DNA of 64,000 bases from Hylemonella gracilis str. Niagara R (GTDB lineage Bacteria; Pseudomonadota; Gammaproteobacteria; Burkholderiales; Burkholderiaceae_C), in contig NZ_JEMG01000001.1 in assembly GCF_000600295.1 (NCBI RefSeq), positions 3,539,800-3,603,799 on the forward strand, given 5' to 3'. The notes below the pieces were generated by a model. It searched no databases and was not told the DNA's origin. It saw nothing but the letters and a program-made list of their open reading frames with translations. Position 1 is the first letter of the stretch; every line of letters begins with the position of its first letter. The position numbers and the translations under genes are program-made. Of the stretch, positions 61,696 to 64,000 are shown in pieces.

Positions 61696-62130
61696 TCAGG
61701 CCTTGGCGGTTTTACCGTCCTGGGCCTTGCCCGAGGAGGCCACGGGCAGGTTGGCCGCGCTCCAGCCCTTCAGACCGCCGGCCAGGGCGACGGCGCGGTC
61801 GTAACCCAGGCCCTTGGCCATGCGGGCCGCAGCAGACGCGCGGGCGCCACTGGCGCACATGAAGATCACCGGCACCGCCTTGTTCTTCACCGCCTGCGGC
61901 AGTTGCTCCTTCAGTTGCGCCAGGGGCACGCTTTTCGCGCCATTGGCATGCGCCGCCGCGTATTCGTCGGCGCTGCTGACATCGACCAGCACGGCTTTTT
62001 CACGGTTGATGAGCTGCACGGCGGCAGCTGGCGTGAGCGCGCCGGCCCCACTCAAGGCGGGTCGCAGCAGCAGCAGGCCGGAAACGAGGGCCACAAGAAT
62101 CAGGGCCCAGTTTTGAAGAATGAAGTCCAC
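61696..62130 (-). CDS. Membrane-anchored rhodanese-like domain protein
   Basis: This 144-residue protein has an N-terminal membrane helix (WALILVALVSGLLLLRPAL) and a rhodanese domain with active-site Cys in VPVIFMCASGARASAAARMA. It may act in sulfur transfer or redox homeostasis. The GTG start at 62130 follows AAGGAC and gives the conserved short N-terminus before the helix; an upstream in-frame ATG at 62184 was judged less likely. A Lys/Ala-rich tail ends the protein. It heads the rhodanese-grxC-secB-gpsA series and is divergent from gpmA. Confidence 0.88.
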   Translation of the reverse strand: MDFILQNWALILVALVSGLLLLRPALSGAGALTPAAAVQLINREKAVLVDVSSADEYAAAHANGAKSVPLAQLKEQLPQAVKNKAVPVIFMCASGARASAAARMAKGLGYDRAVALAGGLKGWSAANLPVASSGKAQDGKTAKA

Positions 62131-62221
62131 GGAAGTCCTTGCACCGGTTCTATAAAAAAGGGATTTTAAAATGGAGGGCTGCACTGCGCAAAAACGTCCT
62201 CCTTACCCATACTCAAGCCAC

Positions 62222-62962
62222 ATGTACAAACTCGTGCTCATCCGCCACGGTGAATCGACCTGGAACCTGGAAAACCGCTTCACCGGCTGGACGGATGTGG
62301 ACCTCACCCCCACCGGCGTGGCTCAGGCCATGGCCGCAGGTCAGTTGTTGAAGGCCGAGGGTTATGACTTCGACCTGGCCTACACCAGCGTCCTCAAGCG
62401 CGCCATCCACACCCTCTGGCATGTGCTGGACGGTTTGGATCGCACCTGGCTGCCCGTGGTCAAGGATTGGCGCCTGAACGAGCGCCACTATGGCGCATTG
62501 CAGGGGCTGAACAAGGCCGACATGGCCCGGCAATACGGCGAGCAGCAGGTCCTGGTCTGGCGCCGCAGCTACGACACGCCACCGCCCGCGCTGGAGGCCA
62601 CCGATCCGCGCAGCGAACGCGGCGATCGACGCTATGCCGAATTGGCGCAGGGCGATATCCCTCTGACCGAATGCCTGAAGGACACGGTGGCAAGGGTGAT
62701 CCCATTCTGGAACGAGAGCATGGCCCCTGCCATCCAGGCGGGCAAACGCTTGGTCGTTGCGGCGCACGGCAACTCCATCCGAGCCCTGCTCAAGCACCTG
62801 GACGGGATTTCGGACGCAGACATCGTGGGCCTGAACATCCCCAATGGGATCCCCTTGGTCTATGAGCTGGACGCAGACCTGAAGCCCATCCGCCACTATT
62901 ACCTGGGCGACGCACAAGCGGCCGCCACGGCAGCAGCTGCGGTGGCGCGACAGGGCACCTGA
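62222..62962 (+). CDS. gpmA: 2,3-bisphosphoglycerate-dependent phosphoglycerate mutase
   Basis: It interconverts 3- and 2-phosphoglycerate in glycolysis and gluconeogenesis. The 246 residues contain the phospho-His motif [20 protein letters not shown], the catalytic-acid region [16 protein letters not shown] and the second His in [23 protein letters not shown] 62222 is the family start. An Ala-rich tail closes the protein. Divergent from the rhodanese gene and upstream of ctpA, it occupies a conserved betaproteobacterial position. Confidence 0.97.
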   Translation: MYKLVLIRHGESTWNLENRFTGWTDVDLTPTGVAQAMAAGQLLKAEGYDFDLAYTSVLKRAIHTLWHVLDGLDRTWLPVVKDWRLNERHYGALQGLNKADMARQYGEQQVLVWRRSYDTPPPALEATDPRSERGDRRYAELAQGDIPLTECLKDTVARVIPFWNESMAPAIQAGKRLVVAAHGNSIRALLKHLDGISDADIVGLNIPNGIPLVYELDADLKPIRHYYLGDAQAAATAAAAVARQGT

Positions 62963-63136
62963 ATACGCAGGACAGGCCACTTCAGGTTCAGGCCGTTACC
63001 AAGTCCATGCCCCTGGCAGGCCCCAAGAAAGGCGCGACCGTGTATATTGGCTACGGATTCCGCCCGCTAGGCGCGGGCGGGAAAAACCATACTTAGGCCT
63101 CTTCATTCGAGCCTCCTACTTCCTCGGGCAAATACC

Positions 63137-64000
63137 ATGGGGCAAAAACTGAAAATCGCAGGCTGGGTTTCACTGGGCGTGCTCGCGGGCGCGCTCACCA
63201 CGGTGTCGCTGCAAACCGTGGCACGCAACGCGGCCGCGCCGCTGCCGCTGGAAGAGCTGCAGCAGTTGGCTGCCGTCTTCAGCCTGATCAAGAGCGACTA
63301 CGTCGAACCCGTAGACGAGAAAAAACTCATCACAGACGCGATTTCGGGCATGGTATCCAGCCTGGACCCGCATTCCCAGTACTTCGACAAGAAGAGCTAC
63401 AAGGAATTCCGCGAAGGCACCTCCGGACGATTCGTGGGCGTGGGCATCGAGATCACTCAGGAAGACGGACTGGTCAAGATCGTTTCCCCGATCGAGGGCT
63501 CGCCGGCCGATCGCGCCGGGCTCAAGACCAATGACCTGATCACCCGCATCGACGACACCGCCGTGAAGGGCCTGACGCTGAACGAAGCCGTCAAGCGCAT
63601 GCGCGGCGAACCAAATACCAAGGTCATCCTGACCATCTTCCGCAAGGATGAAAACCGGTCCTTCCCAGTGACCATCGTGCGCGAGGAGATCAAAACCCAG
63701 TCCGTCAAGGGCAAGGTGATCGAGCCGGGTTACGCCTGGGTGCGCCTGTCGCAGTTCCAAGAACGCACGGTTGAAGATTTCGTCCGCAAGATCGGCGACA
63801 TCTACAAGCAGGAGCCCAACCTCAAGGGCCTGGTGCTGGACCTGCGCAACGACCCCGGTGGCTTGCTGGATGCGGCTGTGGCGATTTCCGCGGCCTTCCT
63901 GCCCGAGAACGTGACGGTGGTTTCCACCGATGGCCAGTTGGCGGAAAGCAAGTACACCTTCAAGGCGACACCCGAGCACTACCTGCGCCGCAGCGGGCCC
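63137..64000 (+). CDS. ctpA: S41-family C-terminal processing protease CtpA (partial, 3' end off window)
   Basis: This periplasmic or membrane-anchored serine protease degrades or trims envelope proteins. The 288 residues seen include an N-terminal signal or anchor (KIAGWVSLGVLAGALTTVSL), an N-terminal helical domain (SSLDPHSQYFDKKSYKEF), a PDZ domain (about 85-175: GVGIEITQEDGLVKIVSPIE) and the beginning of the protease core (LVLDLRNDPGGLLDAAVAIS). The catalytic Ser-Lys dyad should lie past the right edge. ATG 63137 is the only suitable start. Upstream at 63060-63080 is an 8-base-arm inverted repeat. Confidence 0.94.
   Translation, partial: MGQKLKIAGWVSLGVLAGALTTVSLQTVARNAAAPLPLEELQQLAAVFSLIKSDYVEPVDEKKLITDAISGMVSSLDPHSQYFDKKSYKEFREGTSGRFVGVGIEITQEDGLVKIVSPIEGSPADRAGLKTNDLITRIDDTAVKGLTLNEAVKRMRGEPNTKVILTIFRKDENRSFPVTIVREEIKTQSVKGKVIEPGYAWVRLSQFQERTVEDFVRKIGDIYKQEPNLKGLVLDLRNDPGGLLDAAVAISAAFLPENVTVVSTDGQLAESKYTFKATPEHYLRRSGP

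Noticed and set aside
63060-63080. CCGCCCGC/GCGGGCGG hairpin as a terminator after gpmA
   Set aside because: On the plus strand it is followed by A residues and not T; no T-tract on either strand in the right place. Kept only as an inverted repeat upstream of ctpA.

Overview
The window looks like chromosomal DNA of a Burkholderiales betaproteobacterium, most likely a Comamonadaceae member. The reasons are high GC, two Bug/TctC-type periplasmic binding proteins, and housekeeping gene orders typical of that group (hrcA-nadK-recN; ispE-tRNA-Gln-prs-rplY-pth; secB-grxC-rhodanese-gpmA-ctpA). This assignment is inferred from gene content and not from a database search. Nearly all of the sequence is coding. 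There is no CRISPR array, no insertion sequence, no integrase and no rRNA operon.

Region 1 (1-5.0 kb, minus strand) is the urea ABC transporter operon urtA-urtB-urtC-urtD; urtD is cut by the left edge. A sigma-54-like element lies upstream of urtA, which would fit nitrogen control. A divergent unit (5.0-8.7 kb, plus strand) encodes a Bug binding protein, a MarR regulator, a VOC-fold protein and fumarylacetoacetase. It is preceded by a perfect 20-bp palindrome.

Region 2 (8.7-25.4 kb) is the accessory core, a ureide nitrogen-scavenging cluster. One arm (minus strand) holds a BMP-type ABC importer, AtzG-, AtzE- and AtzH-like proteins, a biuret-hydrolase-like cysteine hydrolase, a GntR regulator and a patatin. 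A divergent arm holds a second, RutB-like cysteine hydrolase, an amidase and a TetR regulator. A third unit holds a NitT/TauT-type ABC importer and allophanate hydrolase. Together these could take biuret, carboxybiuret or a related ureide down to allophanate and then to ammonia and CO2. No cyanuric-acid or barbiturate ring-opening enzyme and no urea carboxylase is present here.

Region 3 (25.5-32.7 kb) is a LysR-controlled plus-strand operon: an FAA-hydrolase-family protein, HyuA, HyuB (hydantoinase/oxoprolinase family), a 137-residue protein of unknown function and a second Bug protein. Region 4 (32.8-38.9 kb, minus strand) has AMP nucleosidase, a REC-LuxR response regulator and a 1208-residue protein. 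That large protein fuses an NCS1 nucleobase-type permease, an eight-cysteine segment, a histidine kinase and a receiver. I regard this signalling pair as the most unusual object in the window. Region 5 (39.0-42.7 kb) is a Fur-box-preceded iron locus: a TonB-dependent siderophore receptor, a PepSY protein and a small membrane protein.

Region 6 (42.9-64 kb) is core genome: a GAF-GGDEF cyclase, tRNA(CAU), hrcA, nadK, recN, rapZ, mutY, mutM, a TPR protein, ispE, tRNA-Gln, prs, rplY, pth, a YfhL-type ferredoxin, coaD, nadA, nadC, gpsA, secB, grxC, a rhodanese, gpmA and the start of a CtpA protease, which the right edge truncates. lolB is absent from the site beside ispE. No gene-free stretch exceeds 300 bases.
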